Origin: Guyanagaster necrorhizus
Lineage: Eukaryota > Basidiomycota > Agaricomycetes > Agaricales > Physalacriaceae
Direction: 5' to 3'
DNA: 64,000 bases
Assembly (NCBI RefSeq): GCF_019112545.1
Contig: NW_025064914.1
Location: forward strand, 288,334-352,333
In this document: piece after piece, positions 36,395 to 48,411 of the stretch
Layout: every line of letters starts with the position of its first letter
Position numbering within the stretch: the first letter of the stretch is position 1
The notes under the pieces: generated by a model
What the model was told of the DNA's origin: nothing
Database searches by the model: none
Seen by the model: only the letters and a program-made list of their open reading frames with translations
Program-made: the position numbers and the translations under genes

Positions 36395-37824
36395 GTGCCT
36401 GGTGCTGAAAGTATTATTTAAAATAAATAAATAATAAAACGCGACTGTCCAAACTCCACTCCGTGCTTGTCAGACAGAGAACGCTTCGAGAATGCTGCCC
36501 CCCTCCCCCCCAAAAATAAACAGGTGCTATCTGCGTTTCTAATCCATACATGCATGTATTTACGAGACAAGTTCTAGATGCCGGAACCCCTCGTAGGGTC
36601 TGAGAGGTGGAGTGGCTGGATGGATAGTCTAATCTGGCTACAAGCGGGAAAACTATGTCTACCCTGCCGTAAACAGTCACGTGCCACGGCCCGAATCCGC
36701 CTTCGCCTTCTCCCACCTACGCTCCCAATGCATGCATATCTTGCGAAATTAGTCCTCTCCTAGATCTGCCTATTTTTTTGCTCGTCTTCGCGTAGTAGCT
36801 GTACTGCTGCAGAAAAATCGTAGTCCATCCCATGATGAAAATTCCATCGTTTATGGGCCATATCTATGTTGACAAAAGAAGGACGTCAGAGCTGTCAATG
36901 CAAATCACGGAAACCAGCTACTGAAAATCTTACTCCTCGAAAAAAGATTATCTTTCTTTTGACGCAAAGGTCCCGTAAAATCATCCTATTTTTACATACT
37001 CACAGATTTGAACATAAGCCAGGCCGTGGCTGATTCGTTGCCATCCAGGGTCCATCATTTTGAAATGGATCTAGTTGGGAAGCCTCGGCAGACAGGTCGG
37101 TTTCATTCCGAGTACCAGGCCACTGGACTTCTGGGATCTTCTGGGTTGGTTGCTCGCGACCTCCCGCAAATCTCTGTATCGCCTTTTTGCCCCTCTCCTG
37201 TTCCCATCTCTTGAGTCATGTATCAAAATTTCACGCTATACAGTTCAGATGTGATGTGCTCCTACGGCCTCACAGCTACTCATTCCAAGAGAACATATTT
37301 TCGCTCGACACTACCAGCATCGCGTCCCAGATCCGCATGAGATTAAGCGGCAGGCCTGGGTACTGCACGGAGACATTGCAGAGAATTTGGCAAGTCAAAC
37401 AAATTGATGGTATTGTGGAAAAAAACATGATATGGTACATCTAAAGCAAACTTACCTCTGCCACAATCATTTCAGCAGTTCTTCTGATGAGGACGTGTTG
37501 GGATTTTGCCGGAAAGTTCTAGAAAGGGAAATCCGACATCATGCCGAGAGTTGATGAGTAAGCTCGAGAGAAAGAGAAAGTTGTAGTAAATTCTAGATAT
37601 AAGCCTGGAGAGTATAAATACAAGCTCTATAGGAGCTGCAGAATAACAAGTTCATTTTATCTGGCCTTACCAGCCTGGAGTCTACCCTGCGCAACACCCT
37701 GGATTTCCAACAGGACGTGATAGCACAAACCGAACAAATCAAATTTGACTAAATAATAATTTCACGAAGCTAGGTAGTATCCATCCACGTGATAAGGCCA
37801 TCTTGATCCCGACCAACGAGGTCC
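36395..37824. other. Intergenic with repeat copy and a weak F-box-like scrap
   Basis: Holds an AT-rich TAAATAAATAATAAAA run (36418-36437), a C-homopolymer-rich stretch (36500-36514) and interspersed repeat copy 3. A short open piece near 37150-37230 reads LATSRKSLYRLFAPLLFPSL, which resembles the helix following an F-box in other Agaricomycete proteins. No gene can be built around it. Confidence 0.4.
36585..36732 (+). repeat. Interspersed repeat, copy 3
   Basis: Most complete copy, about 148 bp. It begins GGAACCCCTCGTAGGGTCT and ends CACCTACGCTCCCA. No coding capacity, no clear terminal inverted repeats and no poly-A tail. Confidence 0.75.
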
Positions 37825-39080
37825 ATGTTATCGTTACCGCCAGAACTCCTAGGAAAGATAATTTCCGAGGTAATTCTTTTTCTAGGTAACTGATTAAATG
37901 CATCTAAATCGAACCAGGCTGCTTTAGCTGACCGGAAACGACTGCGGTCCACATGTAAACTCTTTTCCGCAATCGCCACACCATTAATTTTCGAAACTAT
38001 CGCTATCGACTTCACCAAGATGACTCAATCGAAAGCTGTCAGATTTCTGAATAACTAACTGGAGGCAAACAACTGATCAGATATGCCAGAACCATCATCT
38101 TCAGGTCCACCGCCACTCGGCGCAAGAAAGTCCTCGATCGGCTCTGGTCTTCCATGAACATTGCCCAGAAGAATGAGATACCTGGACAGAGCATAGATGA
38201 GCCGCTTCTAGTTGCTGTGTCACATATGCAGTTGCTACGCAAAGTTGTGTAAGCGGTGTTATCGTTCCTTGATTTCTTCAATTGTTTACGATCTGCCATA
38301 GCTGGAACTAGTTTAATCCTGGAACTATGGAACCTGAAACAATACCTAAAATTATTCTACGCCTCATCAATCTTCCCTTTTTGTCTGAACTATCTATCAG
38401 TCAGTTTTGACCAGAGCATACCATACCTTTTGGTCCATTCCACAACCTCAGAAGTCTTACCATTCACGGACACATCACGATTGACGATCTCTCCTCCGTT
38501 ATCGCCAATAGTTCACATCTTGTCCAACTCTGTATCCATTATTATCAAACATGCCGTGGCGACAACACTCCCATTCTACTGCTTATTTCGTTCTTCAATG
38601 CCTTCCCGCAGGGCAAATTCAGTACCCTCCAGATTCTAGAATTAAACAGTCATCATATATCTCTACGTCCATCTACCATTCCATCGCTGATCCCGCCCCT
38701 GCGACAGCTCACGAATTTCTCTGCTTCCAGCTTTGTCGTACCGGCCGTGTTTTGGGATTACCTTCGTGATGCCAAAATACATCTTAAAGGTCTATCACTT
38801 AGTCATCATGCAGGAGACACTATGTTATTGCATTACTTATCCTCTTTCACTAGTTTGCAACAACTCGCCGTTTCCTTGCATCGTTCGGTGGATTACAGCG
38901 GATACCTCCAGCTCCGACATTGATTCATGTATGTAACCGAGGTCTATTCCCACCTCCTGACCAAGCTCCGTATTACATCGGTTGCTCCGTGGGAGTGGTG
39001 CTTGAGCGAGCTCATGATGTGCCACCTTGTATCATGCATTCATCTCGAGAGTATCACTGTTCGTGTCGAAGACAGCTAGA
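37825..39080 (+). pseudogene. F-box paralogue 4, disabled
   Basis: The start MLSLPPELLGKIISE at 37825 and an intron at the family position lead into ADRKRLRSTCKLFSAIATP. A frameshift near 38052 follows, then GGKQLIRYARTIIF and LLVAVSHMQLLRKV, then the family's second intron (donor GTAAGC). The third segment keeps FHNLRSLTIHGH, STLQILELNSHHISLRP, IPPLRQLTNF and SSFTSLQQLAV but contains in-frame TGA codons (near 38409 and 38921). Order and intron positions match the intact gene at 24781. With several breaks this copy is clearly dead. Confidence 0.8.
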
Positions 39081-39672
39081 GTGAAGGGCAACACGAACGT
39101 TGTTGTGAGTGTCACTCTGATGTAGAGTACTCATAAGATTGACATCCAATAATAGCAACAGCCTATATACCATCCGCATCACCCAAAATCCTTAGAAAGC
39201 TATCCGCTCCAGCTGAAGCCTGATACTATATAGGCGTAGCTGCAATCTCCCAGCCTGATGTTCTGCGTTTATTTCCTGCGATCCTACACCGAGAACAATG
39301 TGACATATTTACATGGTACAAAGAATACACATACACGTCATGTTCGCGAGGCTGGCGTTTGAGAGGAAAGAAGTGCCATGCGAGAAGAATGGAAGACTAA
39401 GTGGATTCCTACCTGCCAGTCGATCTAACACCCTAAGTGATTCCGAACTACGGTAATAAGTTGAATATTTTATGTCATTCAGAATCATCACAACCTCCAC
39501 GAGTGTCTAGAGACTAGTACATGCAGTCCGCAAGAGATTCAAAGTCCAAATTGAATCATAACCAAGGATCCATCACCTTTAAGCTCTCCCTTGAGTCATA
39601 GCCTCATTCATCCAGGCCCAAAGATAACAATTAATTAACTACACATGTATCCGTTCAGTAAACAACGAGGAT
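39081..39672. other. Intergenic, no supported gene
   Basis: No recognisable coding or repeat. Confidence 0.4.
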
Positions 39673-40269
39673 TTAATGGCTGATAGTGGCCTGCGCACCA
39701 CGCTCAAACCGCCACGTCTGGTGCAGACCGTTCCACTTGGTCCAGAGCATAATCGGGTCTCCTGGAACGGAATCTCGGTAGTTCCACAAGTCAAAGTTGT
39801 ACGTAGTGTTTGGGGCAAAAACCCTGTTCGTGACGAGCATGAGTGGGCGGCGACGATGTTGTTCTACAAGTAAGCGCTTACCGGAACGTGGTCGGATCGA
39901 TCTCGTCGTGCCAAATGTGCCACTCAAATGGCTCAGCGATGGCTAAGAGCTTGGTACCATTGCCTGAAGAACCGTCAAGCCCAAGGTATTGTTGCGAAGA
40001 CACTGAACGGAAAGTCCAGGAGCGACCGGTCCAGGTAAGGATCCACTATCTTCGCTTCAGCAAGGATGAAAAGAAATCCAGTAAAGGAGTATACCTGTTG
40101 GTTAGCGCCGTTGTGGTCGGGATATCCAATTACTATCCAGTATAGATAAGATCGGAATACGAAGGATAATCAATCAACTTACTGGCTCTGTTATCAACTC
40201 CAGAGAGGTCTAAGACTGTCCCAGATTTGCGTTTCTTATCTTGTACGTGGAACCAGATTCGACCGACAT
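39673..40269 (-). pseudogene. Ricin-B-like (beta-trefoil) lectin gene with one-base frameshift
   Basis: Such lectins are small cytosolic carbohydrate-binding proteins; some fungal relatives take part in defence against nematodes or insects, which cannot be read from sequence here. The minus strand has an ATG at 40269, then SGTVLDLSGVDNR. Introns at 40182-40133, 40094-40046 and 39881-39834 join in phase through IIGYPDHNGANQQW, WTFRSVSSQQYLGLDGSSG, FEWHIWHDE, and PIMLWTKWNGLHQTWRFE near the C-terminus. QQW and QTWRF are the repeat marks of a beta-trefoil. The break is near 40229-40231, where the start-codon frame and the SGTVLDL frame differ by one base in a short A run. Everything downstream is intact, so this is either a very young pseudogene or a sequence error. 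Confidence 0.75.
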
Positions 40270-40476
40270 AGCTGGAGCGGTGGCAGAAGAAACGACCGTG
40301 AGTGAAGGTGGCGATAGGATGAACGATTGCTCTTTTATAGCAAGGCACCACCTATGTCACCAATCGATTACACTATGACGATGGCGAGGTTATTCGGACG
40401 TCATACAGCGCCACTCCAAGCACTAGAATCAATGGACAGCGATGATAGAGTGGGGATTGAGAATGGTGTTAGAATC

Positions 40477-41715
40477 TTTTTTTTTTGTTTTCAGCACCTG
40501 ATTAACCCCAACAAGTAAGTTAACTAATAAGACACAATGGAAGTACAGGCCCTCAGGATCCTCTCTCCCTCTTGTTCCAGTCCCTCCGCTCTTCTGAGTT
40601 CCCCTGGTGTTTTGGCATGTAATGTGGAGTAGAGTAATGGACATGTATGGTACTTTGCACCCCCATGGTGGACTAATTGATTAGTTTGGTTCTGCAGTTG
40701 GCTGAAGCCGTGAGGTGCTTTGTGAGCATGTCTTGAGTGCCAGCTGGGTTGGTCATATTCCATGGTGTGGTGGGTACATGGCAGCTATCCATGCTCATCT
40801 GCTGTGTCACCTTCATCTTTTTCCCACCACTCTCCCTCTTCTTCTGGCTCTGGGGTGAGCCTCTCATTTCATAGTTGTCCCATCCAAGTGAGCACTCCTG
40901 TGTTTTCCATGAACTTGCTCAGTGTTGTGATTCCTTCCTTGGTGCCAAGGATGTCCAGTAGGTACATGGTCCTTGACATGTTCTGAAGGGTCCCTCATTG
41001 CTCTTTGTAGAGGGGGCATTCACACAGGATGTGCTCCTGTGTCTGAAACATCTCTCCACAAGAGCAGTCAACATCCTTACTTGCCACAAATTGTGAGTAA
41101 TACTTGCCTACATATCCATAGCCTGTTCTGCACTGGAGAACTTGGCTGAATATCTCTATTTTTGCTGTGAGGTCTATGAGGTGCTGTGTTGGCTTCAGTG
41201 ACAGTGGTATTCTGTTTGCCATTGCATGGCATTCCCATTTAGGCCTGGCCTCCTATACCTTTCTCCACTCTTCTAGTGTTGCTGACTTTGCCTCCCTTCT
41301 AGCATTGGCTCTCATTCTGCCCATAGCTTCTGTTGTTTTCTCTACTTCTCCATCTGTTGTCAAGTTGCTGTATGACTGAGTTTCAGATGCTCAGCTTGTT
41401 CAGTCTCACCATGGCTTGCCTTGTACACTGGTCTAGGTATAGCCAGATTGGTGGTATCAATGTTTTGATTTTAATGGCTTCTATTGGCATGGTGTGGAAC
41501 ACTATGGCTACTTTGCATAGTGCTTTTTGCTGTACCCATTCCAGCTCTTTTTCATGTGTTTTCTTCCCTGTTGTAGAGGATTTGCACCCTATGACTATTG
41601 TACCCTTACATTACCCCTTATTTTTCATTGACCTTTCTTTTACCTTACATTGTTCCTCAGTTATCTTTCTCTTGTTTACCCCCTATGCCACTCTAGATAC
41701 AGTATAAATACCTAG
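40477..41715 (-). mobile_element. Non-LTR retrotransposon (LINE) 3' fragment
   Basis: The minus strand carries the end of a LINE ORF2. First is the region between RT and RNase H (HTMPIEAIKIKTLIPPIWLY), then degraded RNase H. Next comes a zinc-binding tail near 41090-41000 (DCSCGEMFQTQEHILCECP), and GTKEGITTLSKFMENTGVLT. The 3' end is marked by an A-tract on the minus strand, seen as the T run at 40477-40486. The 5' part is missing, as is usual for LINE insertions, and the sequence is CpG-poor with stops. Confidence 0.8.
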
Positions 41716-41815
41716 ATACTTCATACTGAAGGACATCCATCTTCTTCCCTCTTACTCACTCTCTTCTCTCAATATATGTGCATATTTGTTACTCTACTTA
41801 CACTGTCCACCATGC

Positions 41816-42087
41816 TGTTGATGCATACATTAGGAATGGGCATACACATGCTATGTATAGTTGTCAGTATGTAAATGAACTGTATTGTCTCATACCTAGA
41901 TAAACAGAAGTATGATACATAAGTAATATAAGATATATTAGAAATGTCTATAGCTCACCTCAGTCTCAACACATTCTAGCATAAACAGACTGAGGAAAAG
42001 AGAGGTGCATCAATTGATGTACCATAAATAGGCTAGCAAATAATAGAGCCACTCTTGGTGTATCCCAAAAACAATCAGATAACAACA
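41816..42087 (-). repeat. 3' LTR of the Ty1/copia relic (candidate)
   Basis: Read on the minus strand it starts TGTTGTTATC just after a purine-rich run and ends CAACA, giving TGTTG/CAACA termini and a 272 bp length usual for copia LTRs. It directly follows the copia RNase H end. The partner LTR is not in the window. Confidence 0.55.
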
Positions 42088-43330
42088 CTTTTTCTCACTG
42101 AGAGTCTCCTCCTCACATCAAATGTTAACTATCACAACCCCATGAATCCTCTGAAATGAACAAATGCTTCAGGTTATGAAGTCTTTATGAAGCAGTCAGC
42201 AAGATTATCTTTGATGTTGACATAGGACACAGCAATTTCTTTGCTTTTCATGCATACCTGGGTAAAGTGATATTTGATGTTGATGCATTTGACACATGCA
42301 TGCAGGGAAGAATCTTCAGAGAGATTAATTGCACTGTTATTATTGCAAAGAAGTGATGTCAGCCTCTCCTGGATAAAATTGATGCCATGAGGCAGTGCAT
42401 GGAGCCAGATAGCTTTCTTCATAGCTTCACAGGAGGAGATTATGACTGTCTGCTGTTTGCATGCACTTCAGGAAACTATGCCAGATCTAAATGAGAAGCA
42501 ATATCTACCAATACTATGATGAATATTAAGGCAGTTCACCCAATCTGAATCAGTGAATCTGATGACTTTCACAATATTTGAATGGACACCAAGATGAAGT
42601 TTCAAATCTCTGGTACCCTTGAGATAATGAACTACTCAAACTGCTTCATTCCAATAGGCATATGAGTAACTGTCAAGGAAACAGGATAATTTTTGGACAG
42701 CATAGAATATGTCTGGATGCGTTCTGACTGTGAGATAGATGAGAGAACTGACTAGTGAATGATATAGCAGTTTCTAGAGTTCAGCTCAATCTTCTGGTGA
42801 AAGCATAGAGGGATCATGTCAATAGAGTTTGAGTCCTGCATCCATGGGAATCAAGATTGGGTGCACATCTGCTTGACCAAATTGAGATATAATTTGGTCA
42901 ATGAGTGCTGTTTGTAATAGAGCAATAGTGTGATCTTCACAGTTTCAAGATATGGCAATGCTGACACAGAACTTCACTTCTCTAAGGTCTGAGATCATCC
43001 ACTTTTCTTTTATCTTCACCTTGAACTTCTCATTCTTTGCCTTTGAGCTGGCTACAGCTAGAAAATCATCAACATGGACTGCAGCAAGAATAGTGCCAGT
43101 AGCTGTTTTTTTGGTGATATATGCAGTATACTGCACAGAGACAAGTGAAACCCCATGAAGTCATTGCTTTGTTCATTCTTCTGTTTCAGATTCAGCCACT
43201 CTGTTTCATACAATACAGTCCTCACTGCAATTTTCGCATGAAGGATCAACAACTTATATTTAAATATAGCTGGGTAAGGGATACATAGCTCTGTCTCAGG
43301 AGTATATCAAAATCGTTGGTTGAAGAGACT
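42088..43330 (-). mobile_element. Ty1/copia pol relic, RT and RNase H
   Basis: The minus strand reads from about 43330 down. First is RT with LNLKQKNEQSNDFMGF and the catalytic HVDD box (AAVHVDDFLAVASS near 43075). RNase H at 42422-42174 has EAIWL-type MKKAIWLHAL, CNNNSAINLSEDSSLHA and INIKYHF, ending in LADCFIKT. The frame is broken by stops and CpG is nearly absent. The 5' half of the element (gag, protease, integrase) is absent, so this is a truncated copy. Confidence 0.85.
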
Positions 43331-43592
43331 GGCCAGTGAGAATGAACTGTTATAGGATGTCCTTTATGACATATAATTTATTCTATCATCAGTGTGCTCA
43401 CCGCCGTCTATCTGCATATACCTAAGTAGAGAATGTCATTCTATCGGTACATTGTAATATAAAGGTAAGACGAAAGAAGAAATCGAAAGAAGTGATTGGT
43501 GCTTAACAGTTATCGAACTCCATCCGATCCCCGTGGGAAAATTGAATTCTATATTGTCTGCCTCCCATTTCTGCAGCGCTCTGCATTGCTTC

Positions 43593-44947
43593 CTAATCCG
43601 AGTCTCTTCCGTGTCGACTCTCGTCACCTGGAGAACCTGCAATACCTTCATCCGCATTGTCCCAGCTATTATCATGAGAGGGACCTCCAGTACATTGTTC
43701 CTCTGTACTTCCCTGACTATATAAGCCTGAGCGATGATCATCTGAATGACCTCCGAAACGAAGTGAGGAAGCAACACTTGTGCTCCAGGAATCGTCGGGT
43801 CGTGCCTGTCCTGCCGCTACCCGGCCGACGACGAGTGTAGGAGCAATTCCCTAACTTGACTTGAATACCAAGGATTTTGATTCTGAAACAGAGAAAGGAC
43901 GCACCCGCACCACGGCAGCTAGAGTGTCAAGATACTGCGCGGTTAAAGTCTCACGGGCAACAAAGATGACATATAGGAGCAGTGCGAAGGAATACAAGAA
44001 GGCAGATTCCACGAGAATTTCAATAGCGCCTCTGTATGTTTTAATACCTGTCCCTCCACGGTCAGCGCGGACAACGGTGATGATCCGGTATATAATAAGG
44101 AGAGTACATAGAATGTTTGTCGCCAGAACCAAGGAGAGGTATAGAATGACCCATGTGGCATACGGATCATATAATGTGGTACCCTGCAGGTTAGTCACAT
44201 TATAAATATCGATCACATAATGATAGATATACATGACCTTGGCGACTCCATCATTCATCAGTATTCCCTGGGATGACATCAATTTTATGAGAATAACTGA
44301 CCTGTCGCAACAATGGTGCAGAGAGTAGGGAGAAGCACAATTAACCATCGTTGACCCCAAACAGTCCAGCATCGCCAAATCTGCACGATCACATGAATAA
44401 TTTAGTGCGTTCGACATGTGCAATACTTCAAGCCAGCTTACCATTAATATATCTGCAATGATCGTGCCAGTCGCACCAGCAATTTCAACCACTAACAGAG
44501 TTGGCAAAAATCCGTCCATTTTTTGCAAACCAAGGAACATTTCCCAAAAGCTCCATGCATTTCTGATGAATGCATAGTGCACAATCCACCATACAATAGA
44601 AAAGGAGATGACTTCGAAGATATAAAGGCATACAATGGCCAAGACCATGATTATTTGTCGTGGTCCGATCTGAAGGCACTTGGGAGAAGCTATTGCAACA
44701 TGTCAGGAAATCTGAATGATCCAAACCACAGACATAACGAACACCGAAAGATGCTCCACAGCGAGATAATCAAGATTCCCGTGTATACTCCTGCAGTACA
44801 AGTGAGATTTTGTACCTGTTTTAGTGAAGGAAACATACCATCGCAAAAGGCATTCAAGATAGTTTTGTTCAGAAAGGCATCCATATTCCCAAAGACTGCT
44901 TGTATATCCTCGCTTGTCAGATCCGGGATATCCACCGTTACTGACAT
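43593..44947 (-). CDS. Multi-pass membrane protein, uncharacterised Agaricomycete family
   Basis: The start MSVTVDIPDLTSEDIQ at 44947 precedes a soluble stretch and VYTGILIISLWSIF (helix 1). About six further helices follow, including IIMVLAIVCLYIFEVISF, GTIIADILMIWRCW, WVILYLSLVLATNILC and LVESAFLYSFALLLYVIF. Two motifs recur in many mushroom membrane proteins of this type, TYRGAIEILVESA and the end of the last helix GIAPTLVVGRVAAGQARPDD. A Ser-rich cytosolic tail ends at the stop at 43593. Several 44-60 nt introns are needed and each can be placed in phase, for example between VVR and GIAPT at 43914-43850. No break is evident. The role is unknown; a receptor or sensor is conceivable but unsupported. 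Confidence 0.75.
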
Positions 44948-46673
44948 TGCTGTGGGAATGGAGTTGTGTTGTGGGACTCTCCGCTGATATCTCCCAGTAA
45001 TAAATATGCAGAGGATGCCTAGCCCTCCAAGACTCCAACGAAACAAAACATAAAGATCACCAAACTTCCTGGAGATCTGAAACATACGTAATAGAAAGCA
45101 GAAAAATCAAGATGTGAGCGTTCATCAGATCAACCTACAGGAAGTACTGAAGTAGCAGTTTCATACAAGTAACCGTGTAGTGATCTTTGAGGCTAAGTAA
45201 AGCTATGAGCAGCAGAAAACTACGGAAGTACCTCAAAGAAGGTTGGGCTCTGATCTTAACCACTGTTATATTCGACACTGAGGTCCGAGACGGTTCTTCG
45301 CCATATCATCATAAGATCCACCTACTCGTACTCGATCACCGGTACAGTCAAAGAAGCGCATCTTACTTCAACAATATATGTATGTGTGAATCTGAGCATT
45401 TTTGAATGGTATCAAACCGCGGATAGTCGCAGAATAACAGAAACATTGTTGTTGCCGCAGACCGAGGCCTCGTCGCGTTGTTACGCTTGACAGCAAGAGA
45501 GGAGGCCCCTAACTGAGGAACAGGACAGCGTTATTTGCATCATCGTTATATGCATGAAGTACATACCCGGGGCACCTTACTATAACCATCTAAGGAGAAT
45601 AGCGTTCAAGAGACATGGATATTGATAGCGTACTGCTCCAGAGAAAACTCTTGATTACGCATTAGCTTTACCATCGACCGGCAGACAGAATCATATCTTC
45701 AGAAAAGCCAGCTTACTCAGCCCAGCCAACACGTACGTCATGCTATAGGATTCGTCCGAGTCGGTCATCCGCATTTCGAGACAGTAGATCTATATTTACC
45801 ATCTCTTCGATGTGAGTAAGTGCCGTCACTCCACATCCTCTGTCGCACAAAATGCCAAATCATGCCTCACTACCACTGAAATTGGTTGTTAGAAAACATT
45901 CCAATGGATGAAAGAGAAAAAAATCAGAAAAGGATCAAGAAGAACCCCTACAACATGCTTAACATCGTCGAATAAAATTCATCTCGTCGAGATAACTCAA
46001 GAGAACGGATTCAAGATAAAATTTAGAGGTCTTTCAAGCAGTACGAAGAACAGCGTATTTTTGCCTATGACTCTAGCTCACCGGAAGCTGAACAGTAAGA
46101 ATGGGATATTATTGTGCAGTTGGTCGTCAGTTGTTAGGCCTAAAAAGTATTGGCTGGAGCGTGCAAATGGACAGCTCTTCGCTGACAATGTGCATGCTGC
46201 GTCGCCTATGAAATCAGGAAGAATTAGACGGTATAACAATCAGATGAACATTGAAAAGTAACAGGCTGATAGACCCACCACGAGATATGCCAGTATCTGG
46301 TTATGGATTAGACCAGAAGCTCATCTCGGGGGAATCATTGGCTACGTCGGCAATTCTAATTTCTGCTAACAGCAGTATGGGATGATGATTCTGTCACTCT
46401 GGTTAGACAACGGATGGTCTTCTAGAAACTGTCCATTATCCCCTTCTCCCCATAGAACCACCTTCTTCGATATATCTCGTTCTTATCAGCCATTTACACC
46501 TCAGGTTCAGGAACATCAAGGCTTTCCCCATTAAGTCAATGAAAGTTCTTCACGTAAATCTTCTATATTCTTACAGAAATCCCTACTGGCCATCCAGCTC
46601 GCCACCCTGAAATCCCGTAAGAGTGGCTTGAATGGGGAAAGGCCACTACGATATTATACAAAGACGTACGAAT
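44948..46673. other. Intergenic, no supported gene
   Basis: Open frames at 45187-45405 and 45908-46261 have no recognisable content. Confidence 0.4.
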
Positions 46674-47201
46674 CTAAAGCTTCAAAATTTTCCTCATCAC
46701 ATGCCTCACCATCATATCCTCTATCCCTGTACACACATCCCTATGCTTCTGCCACCCCCGCACATCAAACTCCCTCTCCGCAAACACAAACCGCTCCAAG
46801 CACCCCAAGCAACACACCGACCGCCGCCGTATCGTCTCCCGCTCCACCCACTCGTCAACTTCCAAAAGTCGCCTGCCTGTATCCGGATCGATCTCCGCCA
46901 CCCCGGGAGTGTAGTCAAAGAAGTGCGTCTTAATAAGGATAAAGTTCTTCAAGGAGACGCAAGTGGTGTAGCTGAATGTAAGGAGTTGTGCGGGCGTCAG
47001 GGCGAACGATGACGCGTGGTCAACGTCCGCCAGAAAGAGCGGTGGATGGGCTCCGAAAATGGGTGCGATGAAGCGGCTGGCTCGTTTTGTGAGTGTCTTT
47101 GAGCGGGCTTGGAGCCATGCATCGCGGAGGGAAGTGAAGTTGAATATGTATAGCTGTTTGCTGTTGGCATGGCTGCCATCGTCGGAGCTGGGTTTGGCCA
47201 T
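46674..47201 (-). CDS. Small hypothetical protein with a putative C-terminal zinc-binding motif
   Basis: A single open exon of 175 residues runs from MAKPSSDDGSHANSKQ to HVMRKILKL. I chose the ATG at 47201 because the in-frame upstream extension (to 47339) has no conserved look. Visible features are an internal hydrophobic stretch (LLTFSYTTCVSLKNFILI), an acidic section DPDTGRRLLEVDEWVERE, and a C-terminal CCLGCLERFVF...WQKHRDVC, which has the spacing of a C2HC zinc-binding element. I do not recognise the family. The long unbroken frame and ordered motif suggest it is real. Confidence 0.55.
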   Translation of the reverse strand: MAKPSSDDGSHANSKQLYIFNFTSLRDAWLQARSKTLTKRASRFIAPIFGAHPPLFLADVDHASSFALTPAQLLTFSYTTCVSLKNFILIKTHFFDYTPGVAEIDPDTGRRLLEVDEWVERETIRRRSVCCLGCLERFVFAEREFDVRGWQKHRDVCTGIEDMMVRHVMRKILKL

Positions 47202-48411
47202 TGTGGGTAGGCCAGTGGTATGATGAGAGCAATGGAGCTCACCTTTAATAGGCGAGGCAAAAGATCTATTGCATATTCGCATTCGTTGAGTTACTGCTAT
47301 GCCACTTTTTTGTTTCCATTGTGCTTGAAAGGGTCGCATTGTAGAGGTCTTTTATTGTGCTATCGAGATCAAAAACCGAGGACAAACGAAGCAGGGATTT
47401 GAAGCAAAATATGCGGTTGTAGACTGATAATATCTTTGCAGGGCTATCGAAACCTCTCTATATAGCAGGGAAGAAAAAAGGTCTCGCATCCGGATTGCTC
47501 TATCTACAGAGACGTCGCGGCTTCGACGACGAGCGCTATATCAGGTCCGCGTTTGATTGAATTGAAGCAAAGACGTTCTGCCCGAGAAGCTCCGAGGACT
47601 TTCAACTCCGAACCACGTTAATTCAACACCAGGCCAACCATCACACTGGTAGCGGCTCCTACTGGTGCTTTCGCGCGTCATACAGCATCGTTTTCTGCTG
47701 CCCTGCTCTGTGGTCACTCGTATTTCCTCCGCGAGTGCTGTAGCACGCCTTCTGACTGCTTTATGAGCGAGTACGATTAAAAAATTGCTCTCTCAAACAA
47801 TGCAAACATATCCTCATTTACAGCACGTCGCTGAAACTCATCGTGCATCATCATTCGACGCAAGCACTGAATATGAAAACAGCAATCCTTCTACAAAATT
47901 CTACCGATGGCATTCTCTCACGTCTCTATGGTTACACGCAACATCGCTGTCTGCCTATGCTCCCGATTCTACCATCAAGGGGCTTCAGAATCAATGAGGC
48001 TTACGAAAGGGATGCTATTGGTAGTCCCTGTGCAACGGAGAAGTTGAGCCATACTCTCGATCTGTATGGTCGGTCTGTTCCTCTTTGTGGTCCTGCGATG
48101 CTGATATGATTGCAGCCAGTGGTTCTCAGAGTCTCAGCCACAACGAGTACGAGTATAAGTAAAACGAAACTCAGGTGCGTATCATCCTCCGTCAGCTAGT
48201 ATATTGCAGGCTTCTTACATTTATTTCGCCAGCTAAGAGGCGGTGTCCAGTGGGCTGACTGATTCATAGGCATTTTCTGTCCTTCCATATTGAATACCGG
48301 ACCAAGTGGCGCGTTTTGAACGTTTCCATAAGTCGTGTTGAGCTTCCGGGCTAGCAGCGAGTCTCTATGCACACCGCTTTTCCTTCCCTCTAACCCTCGA
48401 GCAAAATTTGA
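47202..48411. other. Intergenic, no supported gene
   Basis: Open frames around 47785-48109 have no recognisable content. Confidence 0.4.

Noticed and set aside
43496..43840. Plus-strand 114-codon ORF
   Set aside because: Antisense to the Ser-rich tail of the membrane protein, which has the better family match.
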